This document shows positions 1 to 7,812 of a stretch of DNA of 64,000 bases, piece after piece. A program made the position numbers and the translations under genes. This DNA comes from Ferruginibacter sp. (lineage in GTDB: Bacteria; Bacteroidota; Bacteroidia; Chitinophagales; Chitinophagaceae). The stretch is from NCBI GenBank assembly GCA_028288705.1, contig JAQBNH010000003.1, positions 124,001-188,000 of the forward strand, written 5' to 3'. Numbering within the stretch: the stretch's first letter is position 1; each line of letters starts with the position of its first letter. A model generated the notes under the pieces. That model had not been told where the DNA came from. It worked only from the letters and a program-made list of their open reading frames with translations, and did no database searches.

Positions 1-684
1 CTTTAAAGTTTTTAAAGATTTTTCGAATTGCATAATGGCCTGGTCAATATTTTTAGCGTTGACGAGTGTGTAAATGTATTCTTTGTTCACATATGCATCG
101 TTGGGGTTTGTTTTAATGGCTTCCTCCAAAATCGATCTGGCTTTATCGTATTGTTGTAAACAGTTGTAGGAAAAAGAAAGTTCCACCGCGAGCCCCTTAT
201 AACCAGGATTCAATTTTTCAGCTCTTTCCAAAAAAGTCAAAGCTTTTGCACATTCATTCCAGCCGTTGTACATAAAGCCCCATCGATACAACCTCTCCAC
301 CGATGCCGTATCAGCTTTATAAAATCTTAACCATTCAGGAACCGCCCGTATGTTAAGTTCATTGAATTTATCGTTTGGAATAAAAGCGACACGAACATTA
401 TTAGGTTGAAGCCTGATTTTTACGTTAGCACTATCCATTTTTTTTGGAACAAACGCTCCCGATTCGGTGATGTTGAAAACGCCCTCATAGTTGAAAGTCA
501 AACCCGCCTGTGCGTCGATGTAAATAAAGCCAAAGGGGTAGGAGCTGTCTTTATTCATTTGGAACGCGATCCAGCGGTCTTCACTTTCAACAAACCGTTT
601 ATCAAATTGTAAATCTGCCTGCGCTGTTGATTTTGAAACAGCTAAAACCAGGAAAGTCAGCAGAAGAAAAAAGTATTTTATCAT
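1..684 (-). CDS. Secreted TPR-repeat protein, 3' end outside window
   Basis: An open frame runs from ATG at 684 to the window edge without a stop (228 codons). The first 22 residues are a signal peptide ending near STAQA, so the protein is exported. Residues about 25-110 are a beta-rich segment I do not recognise. From about residue 130 there are helical TPR-like units with the usual spacing of small and aromatic residues (NPGYKGLAVELSFSYNCL, then NPNDAYVNKEYIYTL). TPRs usually mediate protein-protein contacts; the specific role is unknown. It lies in the same orientation as the small genes that follow and repeat copy A sits just upstream of its start, so it may be the most 3' visible member of the cassette array. 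Confidence 0.8.
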   Translation of the reverse strand, partial: MIKYFFLLLTFLVLAVSKSTAQADLQFDKRFVESEDRWIAFQMNKDSSYPFGFIYIDAQAGLTFNYEGVFNITESGAFVPKKMDSANVKIRLQPNNVRVAFIPNDKFNELNIRAVPEWLRFYKADTASVERLYRWGFMYNGWNECAKALTFLERAEKLNPGYKGLAVELSFSYNCLQQYDKARSILEEAIKTNPNDAYVNKEYIYTLVNAKNIDQAIMQFEKSLKTLK

Positions 685-705
685 TGTAAGGGTATTGAAT
701 ATGGG

Positions 706-784
706 GTGTAACGTTGCTGCATTTATGCAATGCGGGCATTGATGAAGTTTCCGCCGGTTACTGTCCGGCTGCCCTGCAGTTTTA
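706..784 (-). repeat. attC-like repeat copy A (short form)
   Basis: Short copy between the TPR gene and the next small gene. Read on the minus strand it ends in CAACGTTACAC, close to the integron right-hand core (GTTRRRY, one mismatch), with internal self-complementary segments rich in GC. It overlaps the stop codon of the gene at 782-1084. The left-hand core is poorly conserved. Confidence 0.45.
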
Positions 785-1084
785 ATGCGGTTTTGCAAAG
801 AGCGAGAAGATATATATCCCGGATGAAATAAGCAGGAGCGTGGAAAATATCAGGCTTCTTGTATACAACTTGTTCCTGAATTTGGTAAAGACGGATACAA
901 TTAAGCTACCTATAAACGCGGAAAAGACGACGAATAAAGTCAGCTTCGTTGCTGAACCCATAACAAAATAGCTGTCATGGATGTGTAGATCGGGAGAATT
1001 ACCGGACAGTGATAAACTAATGAGCACAAAAATGGCCGCAGTAACGCCTGCAAGTTTTAATGCTGATATGGAGGTTCTGTCCAT
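782..1084 (-). CDS. Small membrane protein with HIHDSYFV motif
   Basis: 100 residues from ATG at 1084; an in-frame extension to 1165 is possible but less likely because 1084 begins a normal membrane-protein N-terminus. Three hydrophobic segments (about residues 8-27, 45-65, 77-95) predict three membrane helices. Between the first two lies HIHDSYFVMG. Short membrane proteins with a comparable HDTYFV-type loop occur in Bacteroidota, and the loop resembles a stretch of haem-copper oxidase subunit I, but the rest of an oxidase is absent. Function unknown. Single-gene unit bounded by repeats A and B. Confidence 0.7.
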   Translation of the reverse strand: MDRTSISALKLAGVTAAIFVLISLSLSGNSPDLHIHDSYFVMGSATKLTLFVVFSAFIGSLIVSVFTKFRNKLYTRSLIFSTLLLISSGIYIFSLFAKPH

Positions 1085-1176
1085 GGAGAAGTTTTGATAA
1101 GGCTTGTAAATGTTCAACCGGGCACAACAGTTGATTGAAAGACTAAAATACAGGATTAATGGCAAATGCCAAATTG

Positions 1177-1246
1177 AAAAACGTTACGCCCGAACTGAAG
1201 TATAAAATGTTTAACTGTTGAAGTTTAAAATCCAAACCAGTTAGCG
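1177..1246 (-). repeat. attC-like repeat copy B (short form)
   Basis: About 70 bp between two minus-strand genes. On the minus strand it begins with CGCTAAC, overlapping the TAA stop of the gene at 1241, and ends with GGGCGTAACGTT. The arms share TAAC/GTTA ends, but internal complementarity is weak. Confidence 0.4.
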
Positions 1247-1711
1247 AACGATAAAAAGTTTTGACAGCACAATATCTTCAGCTTTTGTCTCAGGATTTTG
1301 CAGTAATAAGTCATTTATCACATTAAACTCTGCACTCCTTGCGGCTATTTTCATGACTTCTTTTGATATGGGTAAATGTTGAAAGTATTTTTCAGTCTCC
1401 TGCCATACTATTTGAAAAGATACTGAGTCTGTAAATTTTTTTTCAACCTGATTGTTTTGATGATCCAATTCTAAGTAAGATTCATGCCATTTCAAAACGT
1501 CAAATAGTTTCCTCAAAAATGCTATTGGAAGGAAAATAAGTAATTCAATAGAATCAGCGCGAGCAATGCCTTTCTGCTCAAATAGTTCTAGAATATCCTT
1601 ATCTGTAGCCGACTCAGGCGCAAGTAGAATAATGGATATCGCTTTTCTAACGTTACCCCTGAAATTAGATGAAACCTTAATCCCTTGTTCTTTTTTCTTA
1701 AATATTTTCAT
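1241..1711 (-). CDS. Hypothetical protein
   Basis: 156 residues from ATG at 1711. The frame is open further upstream to 1804, but those 31 residues come from repeat copy C, so 1711 is preferred. No signal peptide or membrane segment is evident. The sequence looks helical and is rich in Leu, Glu and Lys, with LLIFLPIAFLRKLF as the only strongly hydrophobic stretch (about residues 52-65), probably a buried helix. I do not recognise the family. It is flanked by repeats B and C and has no room for a conventional promoter other than in the repeat. Confidence 0.65.
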   Translation of the reverse strand: MKIFKKKEQGIKVSSNFRGNVRKAISIILLAPESATDKDILELFEQKGIARADSIELLIFLPIAFLRKLFDVLKWHESYLELDHQNNQVEKKFTDSVSFQIVWQETEKYFQHLPISKEVMKIAARSAEFNVINDLLLQNPETKAEDIVLSKLFIVR

Positions 1712-1736
1712 ATGGAATTGGCTGCCGTTAGGTTGC

Positions 1737-1833
1737 GCAAAACGTTGGTGGACTGCTGTGAGTTCAGTCGCAGCTTTCAACCCCCGACCGTTCTTAGAAA
1801 ACACTTTCTCCCTTGTGGGGTGTAATGTTTGCG
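1737..1833 (-). repeat. attC-like repeat copy C (short form)
   Basis: About 97 bp between genes 1241-1711 and 1842-2243. The right-hand arm on the plus strand is AACGTTGGTGGAC, as in the long copies. The left-hand arm ends GTAATGTTTGCG, giving GCAAACATTAC on the minus strand. The stop codon of the next gene lies 9 bp beyond. Confidence 0.5.
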
Positions 1834-1841
1834 ATTTTCCT

Positions 1842-2243
1842 TTATTCTTTTACAATGACCTCATCTAATCGTCCACTCCAGGAATAAATATTGTAAACTA
1901 TATCTGCCTCGATTTTAAGTTGCGCTTTATTTTGTATAAGAGTGGTTTCATGCCACTCAGAATTATAATAAGCGACCACCCATAAAACCTGATCTGTAAA
2001 AAGGCCTTCCAAAATGGAGATCAGCTCTTTCGTATCATCAACACAATAAGCGGAATTACCTGCATATACTCTAACCCATAGATCATTGTCCTCTGTAGTT
2101 TGGATCACAACACCTCCAATATTTCCCTGACTGCCAGAAGGTTTGTCAACAATCAGAAGCTCACCTTCTGTTGAAACCAAATTTCTGAGGTCTGGAAAAG
2201 ATTTAGTTAGCTCAGCATAAACTTCCCACGAATACTTATTCAT
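1842..2243 (-). CDS. Hypothetical acidic cytoplasmic protein
   Basis: 133 residues, ATG at 2243. No signal peptide or membrane segment. The sequence alternates beta-like stretches (GELLIVD, GGVVIQTTEDNDLWVRVY, QVLWVVAYY), has several Trp and ends VIVKE. The size and composition recall immunity-protein-like or SUKH-like small folds, but I cannot place it in a named family. Single-gene unit bounded by repeats C and D. Confidence 0.65.
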   Translation of the reverse strand: MNKYSWEVYAELTKSFPDLRNLVSTEGELLIVDKPSGSQGNIGGVVIQTTEDNDLWVRVYAGNSAYCVDDTKELISILEGLFTDQVLWVVAYYNSEWHETTLIQNKAQLKIEADIVYNIYSWSGRLDEVIVKE

Positions 2244-2297
2244 TGATATCTTTTAAAAATCAAGCCTCGACATAAGATCAATTGTGAACAAATAGCC

Positions 2298-2523
2298 GCT
2301 ATCATTGGTGCTTTTCGTCAGTTTGGGAATTTAAAGTTATATCTGCCCTCTGCTGCTGCCCATTAAAGGAACGAATTTTTACTTTCTTAACCAAGGCGGC
2401 CTTCGCACAGAGAGCATGGCTAAATTCAAGGGAGGACTAATGAACGGTTCGGCCAATAGCCGAGTAGGAGAATGTTGGCAAGGTTTCAACATTCTAACCA
2501 AAATGCGGCGTGCAATGAAAGCG
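2298..2523 (-). repeat. attC-like repeat copy D (long form)
   Basis: About 225 bp. Plus-strand left end ATCATTGGTGC...CGTCAGTTTGGGAATT; right end GCGGCGTGCAATGAAAGCG, its imperfect reverse complement. A central AT-rich palindrome at 2365-2387 is shared with copies E, F, H, I, K and L. The stop codon of the following minus-strand gene begins 4 bp past the right end. Confidence 0.75.
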
Positions 2524-2526
2524 TCC

Positions 2527-2850
2527 TTAAAACGAGGTCATCATCTTAAAAATAATGTAGATCAACGGTGATAGGCGAAGTAGAATTGCAAGGCTTAAAA
2601 CAAGCAGGTGCTGATGTATATTATACATCAAAACTTTATATGTTGAGATAATGCATGCGAAATAGACGCAAAACTGTGATAAAATGAAAATGAAATGGCT
2701 TGCATTATAAAGGCCCCTAAGTCCCGGGGAATATCTAATGTATTGCAATGTAAAATTTGCCGTAATAAGAGATAGATATATTAATGGCAAAATACTTGAC
2801 TTTGCCAAAAGGACTTTGTTCTGAGTTGCTGTCGAAATCTGTGTCTCCAC
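2527..2850 (-). CDS. Small multi-pass membrane protein
   Basis: 107 residues from a GTG start at 2850; an in-frame stop lies three codons upstream and the next Met is far inside the protein, so GTG is the only sensible start. Three or four hydrophobic segments (about residues 18-36, 50-70, 80-104) predict an integral membrane protein. No catalytic motif and no family recognised. Bounded by repeats D and E. Confidence 0.6.
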   Translation of the reverse strand: METQISTATQNKVLLAKSSILPLIYLSLITANFTLQYIRYSPGLRGLYNASHFIFILSQFCVYFACIISTYKVLMYNIHQHLLVLSLAILLRLSPLIYIIFKMMTSF

Positions 2851-2903
2851 TCGGGTTTAAAATGATAGAATAGTAATGATATTGCAAGCAGGTGGATAAC
2901 GGC

Positions 2904-3130
2904 AGCTAACGGTGGTGCAGGCCGTCAGTTTAGGAATTGTTGATGAGCTGCCTATTTACTGCTGCTCATTAAAGAAACGAAATTTTACTTTCTAAACCAA
3001 AGCAAGGCGGGGTGCTAAGTATGTACCCAATTGCTGGGGAGATAAATGAACGGCCAGGCCAATAGCTAGCGTTGAGTAGAAGAGTGTTGCTGAAGTTTCA
3101 ACTGACTGCTCAAATTGCGGCAATCCTATG
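2904..3130 (-). repeat. attC-like repeat copy E (long form)
   Basis: About 227 bp. On the minus strand the right-hand end reads CACCACCGTTAGCT, close to the integron consensus for this arm. Plus-strand left arm GGTGCAGGCCGTCAGTTTAGG; right arm AAATTGCGGCAATCC. The central palindrome is at 2971-2993. Confidence 0.75.
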
Positions 3131-3487
3131 CTACGCGCAGTAGAACTGATCGACAGATTTGGTGACTTTTTCTATTATTGGATATCGGCGAAGTTTACTA
3201 AAGTCAGTCTTCCAAAAATCTAAGTCAAACAGATTCCCTTCCTCATCAACCGTCAATTCAATTAACACAAGAGTTCCATCTTCATCTATGTATTCGACAT
3301 CAATTATATCATATGAACGCCTCTTGGTTTTTGTCAGATCGAATTGAATGCTGCCCATTTCCCCATCATCTAATTCTATCACCTGGTCAGGAATCGTGTT
3401 TTTTAAATTTGGCCTGCTTGATAAATCGATCAGGCCGATAATAAAATGTAACTCTTCAGGTTTTATATCTCTTAAAAATTCTGTCAT
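3131..3487 (-). CDS. Hypothetical acidic protein, possibly DUF6984-like
   Basis: 118 residues, ATG at 3487, TAG stop immediately next to repeat E. The start, FLRDIKPEELHFIIGLI, resembles the small DUF6984-type proteins of unknown function, which begin with a PEE..I..L helix; I offer this tentatively. The middle (GEMGSIQFDL, DIIDVEYIDEDGTLVLIEL) suggests a beta-sheet of antiparallel strands. No export signal, so probably cytoplasmic. Bounded by repeats E and F. Confidence 0.65.
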   Translation of the reverse strand: MTEFLRDIKPEELHFIIGLIDLSSRPNLKNTIPDQVIELDDGEMGSIQFDLTKTKRRSYDIIDVEYIDEDGTLVLIELTVDEEGNLFDLDFWKTDFSKLRRYPIIEKVTKSVDQFYCA

Positions 3488-3511
3488 TTAAAAAATGCAG
3501 CGAATTATTGG

Positions 3512-3735
3512 GTGTAACATTGGTGCAGGCCGTCAGTTTGGGAATTCAAAGAAATGTCTGCCCATGCTGCTCATTAAAGAAACAAAATTTTATTTTCTTA
3601 ACCAAAGCGGCCGCCGCACAGAAAGAATAGATAAAATGCACGAGCGGATTCATGAACGGTTCTCCCAATAGCGGACCAGGAGGTAGTTGCTGAAGTAAAA
3701 ATTCTGCCCAAATAGCGGCGTGAAATGTGGTATGC
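3512..3735 (-). repeat. attC-like repeat copy F (long form)
   Basis: About 224 bp. Minus-strand right-hand end CACCAATGTTACAC; plus-strand right arm AATAGCGGCGTGAAATGTGG. The central palindrome at 3576-3598 is present with two substitutions. Closely similar to copies D, E, H and L. Confidence 0.75.
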
Positions 3736-3753
3736 AGTTTTGCAAATAGGTTC

Positions 3754-4032
3754 TCAGGTAAAAAACTCCAATCCTCGCTTTGGCAAAAACGAAAAGATAT
3801 ATCCTATCACCAGAACATTGCAAAACAAGCCAACCAAATGGATCAAAAACATGTTGTTCCTGATTCCGAGTTTAAATACATCAAGTACTAACCAAATTAA
3901 TCCGATCAACACTGCGATAAACTCAACCAGTAAGGGAAGCGGAGCAGTATGCGAGTCAGAGAATCCATTGTTAAGACCAGCAACTATCGCAATCAGGAAG
4001 GAAATTAAATAAAAGAGTATTCTGCTGTTCAT
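3754..4032 (-). CDS. Small membrane protein
   Basis: 92 residues from ATG at 4032. A longer reading from a TTG at 4068 would run into the repeat boundary and is not preferred. Three hydrophobic stretches (about residues 4-20, 32-50, 60-82) predict three membrane helices, with short polar connections. No motif or family recognised. Bounded by repeats F and G. Confidence 0.6.
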   Translation of the reverse strand: MNSRILFYLISFLIAIVAGLNNGFSDSHTAPLPLLVEFIAVLIGLIWLVLDVFKLGIRNNMFLIHLVGLFCNVLVIGYIFSFLPKRGLEFFT

Positions 4033-4061
4033 TGCTGCGAAAAATATGAATGCTCCATTTG

Positions 4062-4180
4062 TATACAACGTTGGTGCACGACGTCAGTTTAGGAATTGTT
4101 CATGAGTTGCCCCTTTAGCCACGATCATCTTAGTTGAGGACAACAACATGGAGCATCAATAACCACCACCCAGTGTTAGC
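4062..4180 (-). repeat. attC-like repeat copy G (mid-length)
   Basis: About 119 bp, within the size range known for attC sites. Plus-strand left arm AACGTTGGTGCACGACGTCAG; right end CAGTGTTAGCCG, giving GGCTAAC on the minus strand (one mismatch to RYYYAAC). The central AT-rich palindrome of the long copies is absent. The stop of the next gene lies 6 bp beyond. Confidence 0.65.
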
Positions 4181-4185
4181 CGAAG

Positions 4186-5103
4186 TTATTTTTCACTCCA
4201 GGCCTTCATAGTTACGCTATCTCCAATAAAGAACATCATTAAATCTTCCCCTAATGCAAAAGGGCCTGAATAATTTTCTTTTGTTCGTTTAACGATTTCG
4301 TCCGTATTACATTCGTAAAGCCTTACAATATGCGAATAAACAGCAAGTGTGGGCTTAACTGCGTTAAAGACTTTACAGGCCTGTTCGGGAGTTGTGTGGT
4401 GTGCTAGCACATTATACTTAGGATCTGTCTTCTTTAGTGTGTCAGGCGCAATGACAACTTCATGCACTAATAGATCTGTACCTTTTGCGTATTTGATTAA
4501 GTTCTCTGAATAGCGTGTATCTCCCGAGAGTACAACAGAATGCCCTGCATATTCTATTCTATAACCAAACGCAGGAACAATAGGATAATGATCTACCAGG
4601 AATGCAATAACTTTAACTCCATTCCTTTCGTAAACCACACCTTCTTTTATATCAGTAGTCTTTAACTTACCACCTTCTTCAGGAGCCTTATCATCTTCCA
4701 TTCGCATGTTAATATCAAACGCATAAGCTTTTTGGAGAAAATCAGTCATGTGTTTAGACCCTTTTGGTCCGAAGACAGCTAAAGGATGATTGCGTTTTGA
4801 GATTAGCCAGCCGGTAAGCCATAGATCAGGTAATCCGACAATATGATCTGAATGTAAGTGTGTTAAAAACAATGCATCAAGCGTGTCATACGTTACCTGT
4901 AGCTGGCGCAATCGCTGTAAGCAACCGCGCCCTGCGTCAAATAATAAAGTTTTACCACCTGCCTGCACAAGGATACCTGGCCCGAAGCGCTCCATCAGTG
5001 GCTGAGGAGTTCCCGTGCCTAAGAGGGTAACTTTTATTGCGGACTGCCCAAAGGAAACCTGGAGCAGAAAAGAAATCATTATGGGCAGGAAAAAGTTTCG
5101 CAC
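4186..5103 (-). CDS. Secreted metallo-beta-lactamase-fold hydrolase (RNase Z-like)
   Basis: 305 residues from a GTG at 5103; a stop lies two codons upstream. ATG at 5079 is the alternative, but it would remove the charged start of the signal peptide (MRNFFLPIMISFLLQVSFGQ). After the signal comes the MBL fold: VTLLGTGTPQP near residue 25, the zinc ligand motif THLHSDH at about 80-86, SGDTRYSE near 195, and AHHTT and VYSHIV further on. This is the arrangement of RNase Z and arylsulfatase-like MBL enzymes. Export makes tRNA processing unlikely, so a periplasmic phosphodiesterase or ester hydrolase is the more likely role. It is the largest gene in the cassette array. Confidence 0.85.
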   Translation of the reverse strand: MRNFFLPIMISFLLQVSFGQSAIKVTLLGTGTPQPLMERFGPGILVQAGGKTLLFDAGRGCLQRLRQLQVTYDTLDALFLTHLHSDHIVGLPDLWLTGWLISKRNHPLAVFGPKGSKHMTDFLQKAYAFDINMRMEDDKAPEEGGKLKTTDIKEGVVYERNGVKVIAFLVDHYPIVPAFGYRIEYAGHSVVLSGDTRYSENLIKYAKGTDLLVHEVVIAPDTLKKTDPKYNVLAHHTTPEQACKVFNAVKPTLAVYSHIVRLYECNTDEIVKRTKENYSGPFALGEDLMMFFIGDSVTMKAWSEK

Positions 5104-5151
5104 GATTTATAGTATTAGAGCGAATAAAATTAAAGTGCTTTAATCAACTGC

Positions 5152-5379
5152 AGCAAACGTTGGTGCAGGCCGTCAGTTCAGGAATTGTTGATGAACTGCC
5201 TATTCACTGCTGCTAATTAAAGAAACGAAATTTTTATTTCTAAACCAAGGCGAGCATTGGCACCAGGGAGTGGCCGCCCAGGTTAAACTTTAAACGTTCC
5301 GAGCAGTAACTATAGTAAAGTAGGAAGCTGTTGATGATGTTTCAACCGTCTCTGCAAGTTGCGGCATGCAATGTTGAGC
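5152..5379 (-). repeat. attC-like repeat copy H (long form)
   Basis: About 228 bp. Plus-strand left arm AACGTTGGTGCAGGCCGTC; right end GCGGCATGCAATGTTGAGC. On the minus strand the latter gives GCTCAAC, an exact match to the integron left-hand core RYYYAAC. The central palindrome is at 5219-5241. Confidence 0.8.
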
Positions 5380-5429
5380 GTTGTACATTCAATTAGTTCG
5401 CGAGATTTAAACCTGACCATAAGGAGTTA

Positions 5430-5708
5430 CTATCGAACCAGAAATATTGTCCAAACGAACAAGTGAATGACTAATGAATATAGGTAAGTCTTGTCACCTT
5501 CAAATATTCGATAAACGCTGATCAACATCAATACAAAGCTAATCAGCATCGACATGAAAAAGAAAAGCAAACCTAACCCAGGTGTACAAGGGCCACCAGG
5601 TGATTGGCGGTCTAATAACCAGGAAATGGAAAAAGATAAGGCATAATACAAGCCAGTTCTTATAATTCGTTTTGCCGCGATTTGATTAATAGTCAAATGA
5701 AAGTTCAT
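5430..5708 (-). CDS. Small membrane protein
   Basis: 92 residues, ATG at 5708. The N-terminal 15 residues are basic and probably cytoplasmic. Hydrophobic segments at about residues 18-34, 46-68 and 76-91 predict three membrane helices. A Pro/Gly-rich loop (PGGPCTPG) sits between the first and second. No family recognised. Bounded by repeats H and I. Confidence 0.6.
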   Translation of the reverse strand: MNFHLTINQIAAKRIIRTGLYYALSFSISWLLDRQSPGGPCTPGLGLLFFFMSMLISFVLMLISVYRIFEGDKTYLYSLVIHLFVWTIFLVR

Positions 5709-5734
5709 ACAATTGATTAGGCTATCGGGGTTGC

Positions 5735-5860
5735 CGCAAAAGGTTGGTGCATGCGATTCAGTTTAGGAATTCAATGATGCCTGCTCACTACTACTGCTGC
5801 TCATTAAAGAAACGGAATTTTACTTTCTTAACCAAAGCAAGGCTGGATATTAAGAGGAGA
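5735..5860 (-). repeat. attC-like repeat copy I, truncated
   Basis: Only the half carrying the plus-strand left arm (AGGTTGGTGCATGCGATTCAG) and the central palindrome (5806-5828) remains. Similarity to copy K continues through CTGGATATTAAGAGGAG and then stops. The opposite arm with the AAC core is missing, so the site should not fold like an intact attC. The last codons and stop of the neighbouring gene lie inside it. Confidence 0.65.
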
Positions 5861-6079
5861 ACGCCCGGGGCTGGTGATCGAATCGATATATTTCGCCCGC
5901 GCAATAACCTCGGGCAGATGTGAAATAGTATCTAAAACTTTCCATTCAATTTCACTTGAAACGTCTGCCTGGCAATTTTTAGCAATTTTGTTGTCATGTA
6001 AATTACAGCTTAACATGATTAAAAAAACAAAAGCTATTGTGGAAGAGTTGGAAAATTGAGGTGTGTGCTTTAATGGCAT
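5828..6079 (-). pseudogene. Lipoprotein gene truncated into a repeat
   Basis: 83 codons from ATG at 6079. The N-terminus is hydrophobic and ends in FLIMLSC, a plausible lipoprotein signal with Cys near residue 25. A short mature part follows (EIEWKVLDTISHLPEV, ARAKYIDSI). The last ten or so residues (SPLNIQPCFG) are encoded by repeat copy I, not by original gene sequence, so the frame appears to have lost its 3' part when the repeat was truncated. A short functional lipoprotein cannot be excluded. The true family is not recognised. Confidence 0.55.
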
Positions 6080-6275
6080 GTAACGTTAAGGCTTAGCGAA
6101 AACTGGCTTTGAAATCCGTATGAACGAACCGGTTGCTAAATGTATAAATAAATGTTGATTGTTTATTATTTTGCAGATTGTAAAAACGTCCAATTTAAAC
6201 TGAAGAACCATTGCGAAATAAAAGTTGATACTGCGTTGTCTCGCCGAGTTTTCGTCAACCGAATTAAGTGGCATG
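6079..6275 (-). repeat. attC-like repeat copy J (divergent)
   Basis: About 197 bp with no gene. Left part TTAGCGAAAACTGGCTTTG and right part CGCCGAGTTTTCGTCAACC are imperfect reverse complements (GCGAAAACT against AGTTTTCGT). The segment TTTGAAATCCGT is shared with copy M. It occupies the same position between minus-strand genes as the other copies. A 62-codon frame inside it is not considered a gene. Confidence 0.5.
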
Positions 6276-6284
6276 TTTTCCTAT

Positions 6285-6920
6285 TTACTTAATTCTCGGA
6301 AAACATTGAGATCCTATTGCACCACCGCCATATTCTAAAACCAATTTGTCATTATAAAGAATATAAGTGCAATTGTCATTATAACGACTTTTCTGGCTGT
6401 CGCGGATGGGTTTATCAAAGACATTATAAGAATACATTCCCATTCCGCTTCGTTGCCAGCCTATTTTTGTGGGCTCACCACTTTCAATTTGAATACAGTC
6501 TGCCTGGTCAAGCTTTTGCTTTAATTCCTTAATAGTCTGCTGTGTCCACCCAATTGTCTTTATCACTGAGTCCACTCGTTCAGAGTTTGTTTTTAAATCC
6601 CACTCCAGAAATATTGGGTACACTATGTCACCAGTCGCCGTGTCAATTGGTGAGATCCCAAACCGAAATAACTTTTTGTTACTCCCGAACTCTATTTCAA
6701 TCTGCTTATCTCTTGGAACGATGGAATTAAAATAGCTTTTTAGTTCAAGGATTTGAGTCTGTCGTTTCTCGTAGTTGTCTATAAGTTCTTCCGTAGAGTG
6801 ATCGGCGTCAAACGCACTAGAAAATGACATAATTGCATAAAATACAAGTCCGACATACAGCAACATTGCTGCTCCACCAGTGATCAAAGTCCACTTCACT
6901 ATTTTTTTTAGGGTAGTCAT
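6285..6920 (-). CDS. Membrane-anchored hypothetical protein
   Basis: 211 residues, ATG at 6920. One membrane helix near the N-terminus (about residues 11-33) anchors a soluble domain of about 175 residues, probably periplasmic. The domain has a helical start (STEELIDNYEKRQTQILEL) followed by beta-rich sequence, and ends with a Gly-rich YGGGAIGS. Bacteroidota encode many similar single-pass proteins of unknown role; no named domain recognised. Bounded by repeats J and K. Confidence 0.65.
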   Translation of the reverse strand: MTTLKKIVKWTLITGGAAMLLYVGLVFYAIMSFSSAFDADHSTEELIDNYEKRQTQILELKSYFNSIVPRDKQIEIEFGSNKKLFRFGISPIDTATGDIVYPIFLEWDLKTNSERVDSVIKTIGWTQQTIKELKQKLDQADCIQIESGEPTKIGWQRSGMGMYSYNVFDKPIRDSQKSRYNDNCTYILYNDKLVLEYGGGAIGSQCFPRIK

Positions 6921-6931
6921 ACTTGTATATC

Positions 6932-7105
6932 TGGCGTTAGTGCACGCCCTCAGTTTGGGGATGCAAGGCGAGGTCCGCCAATTGGGTGCTGCTGATTAAA
7001 GAAACGAAATTTTAATTTCTAAACCAAAGCAGGGCTGGATATTAAGAGGAGCCTGTGGCGCGAGGATTGGAGCGGCACGAACTCAGGCCAATAAATGAAA
7101 GGTCG
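6932..7105 (-). repeat. attC-like repeat copy K, truncated
   Basis: Left arm GTTAGTGCACGCCCTCAG and central palindrome (6998-7020) are intact. Similarity to the long copies ends at CAGGCCAATA (7084-7093), so the last 80 bp or so, including the AAC-core arm, are missing. The stop codon of the next gene follows directly at 7108. Confidence 0.65.
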
Positions 7106-7107
7106 GC

Positions 7108-7542
7108 TTACAATTCTGCATTTGGTATTTCCATACCTGGTGAATGAACTTTAGTCTCTTGTCCGTTGACGTTTTCTTTTTTGACAAAAATCAGATAAAA
7201 CGATTTATAATTCTGCGGCTTTGCCAATGATTTCTTAATTGCCAACGCCATTGCCGTGAATTTGTTGGCTTCTTCGTCTGCGTTGTTCCCTGATGGAACT
7301 TTGGAACTGTTTATTAAACAAACAGTCAGGCAGGAGTCTGCAGCTTTTTTATCACCCCAATTTTCATAGTCTATATTTTCGCAATTATAGACTTTTTTTA
7401 AGCTGTCAACCGTCTTGCCATTATCAGCAAACTCAGGTTGTTTGGTCTCAGTCATTCCTTTACTGTTTGTGTCATTGTTAGAACAGCTGTAAATGCAAAG
7501 TGAGGCTACAAAAAGAACAAGGAGTCGGGTAGTTAGTTTCAT
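7108..7542 (-). CDS. Hypothetical lipoprotein
   Basis: 144 residues from ATG at 7542. An in-frame extension to 7686 reads through repeat copy L and is rejected. The signal peptide MKLTTRLLVLFVASLCIYSC ends in a lipobox-type Cys at residue 20. The mature part is hydrophilic, with NCENIDYENW-like acidic sequence, a Cys pair region (DSCLTVCLINSS), a helix (EEANKFTAMALAIKKSL) and a beta strand (KSFYLIFVKKE). Probably attached to the inner or outer membrane. Family not recognised. Confidence 0.65.
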   Translation of the reverse strand: MKLTTRLLVLFVASLCIYSCSNNDTNSKGMTETKQPEFADNGKTVDSLKKVYNCENIDYENWGDKKAADSCLTVCLINSSKVPSGNNADEEANKFTAMALAIKKSLAKPQNYKSFYLIFVKKENVNGQETKVHSPGMEIPNAEL

Positions 7543-7566
7543 AAATGTAGGGTATGTTGTTAAGTT

Positions 7567-7791
7567 GCACATAACGTTGGTGCATTGCCGTCGGTTTGGG
7601 AATTCAAAGCTAAGTGTGCCCGTTAACCGCTGCTCATTAAAGAAACGAAATTTTACTCTGATCACCAAAGCAAGGCTGGTACCCATTGCTCAGTCGGAAA
7701 AATGATCGGTCAGGCCAATAGCCAAAGTTGAGTGGGAGACTGTGACTGAAGTTTCAACTGTCCGCCCAAATTGCGGCGTGCAATGTTAGCG
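7567..7791 (-). repeat. attC-like repeat copy L (long form)
   Basis: About 225 bp and a good reference copy. Minus-strand right-hand end CACCAACGTTATGT matches the integron right-hand consensus closely (one mismatch in the GTTRRRY core). Plus-strand right end GCGGCGTGCAATGTTAGCGG, giving CGCTAAC on the minus strand. The arms TAACGTTGGTGCA and TGCAATGTTA pair with unpaired bases between them. Central palindrome at 7639-7661. Confidence 0.8.
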
Positions 7792-7812
7792 GCAGGGGTT
7801 TTAAACATTCAA

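Noticed and set aside
6086..6274. 62-codon minus-strand frame
   Set aside because: It lies wholly inside repeat copy J.
2298..7791. Transposon or IS copies
   Set aside because: No transposase, no target-site duplications and a strict link to gene ends; fits attC-like sites better.
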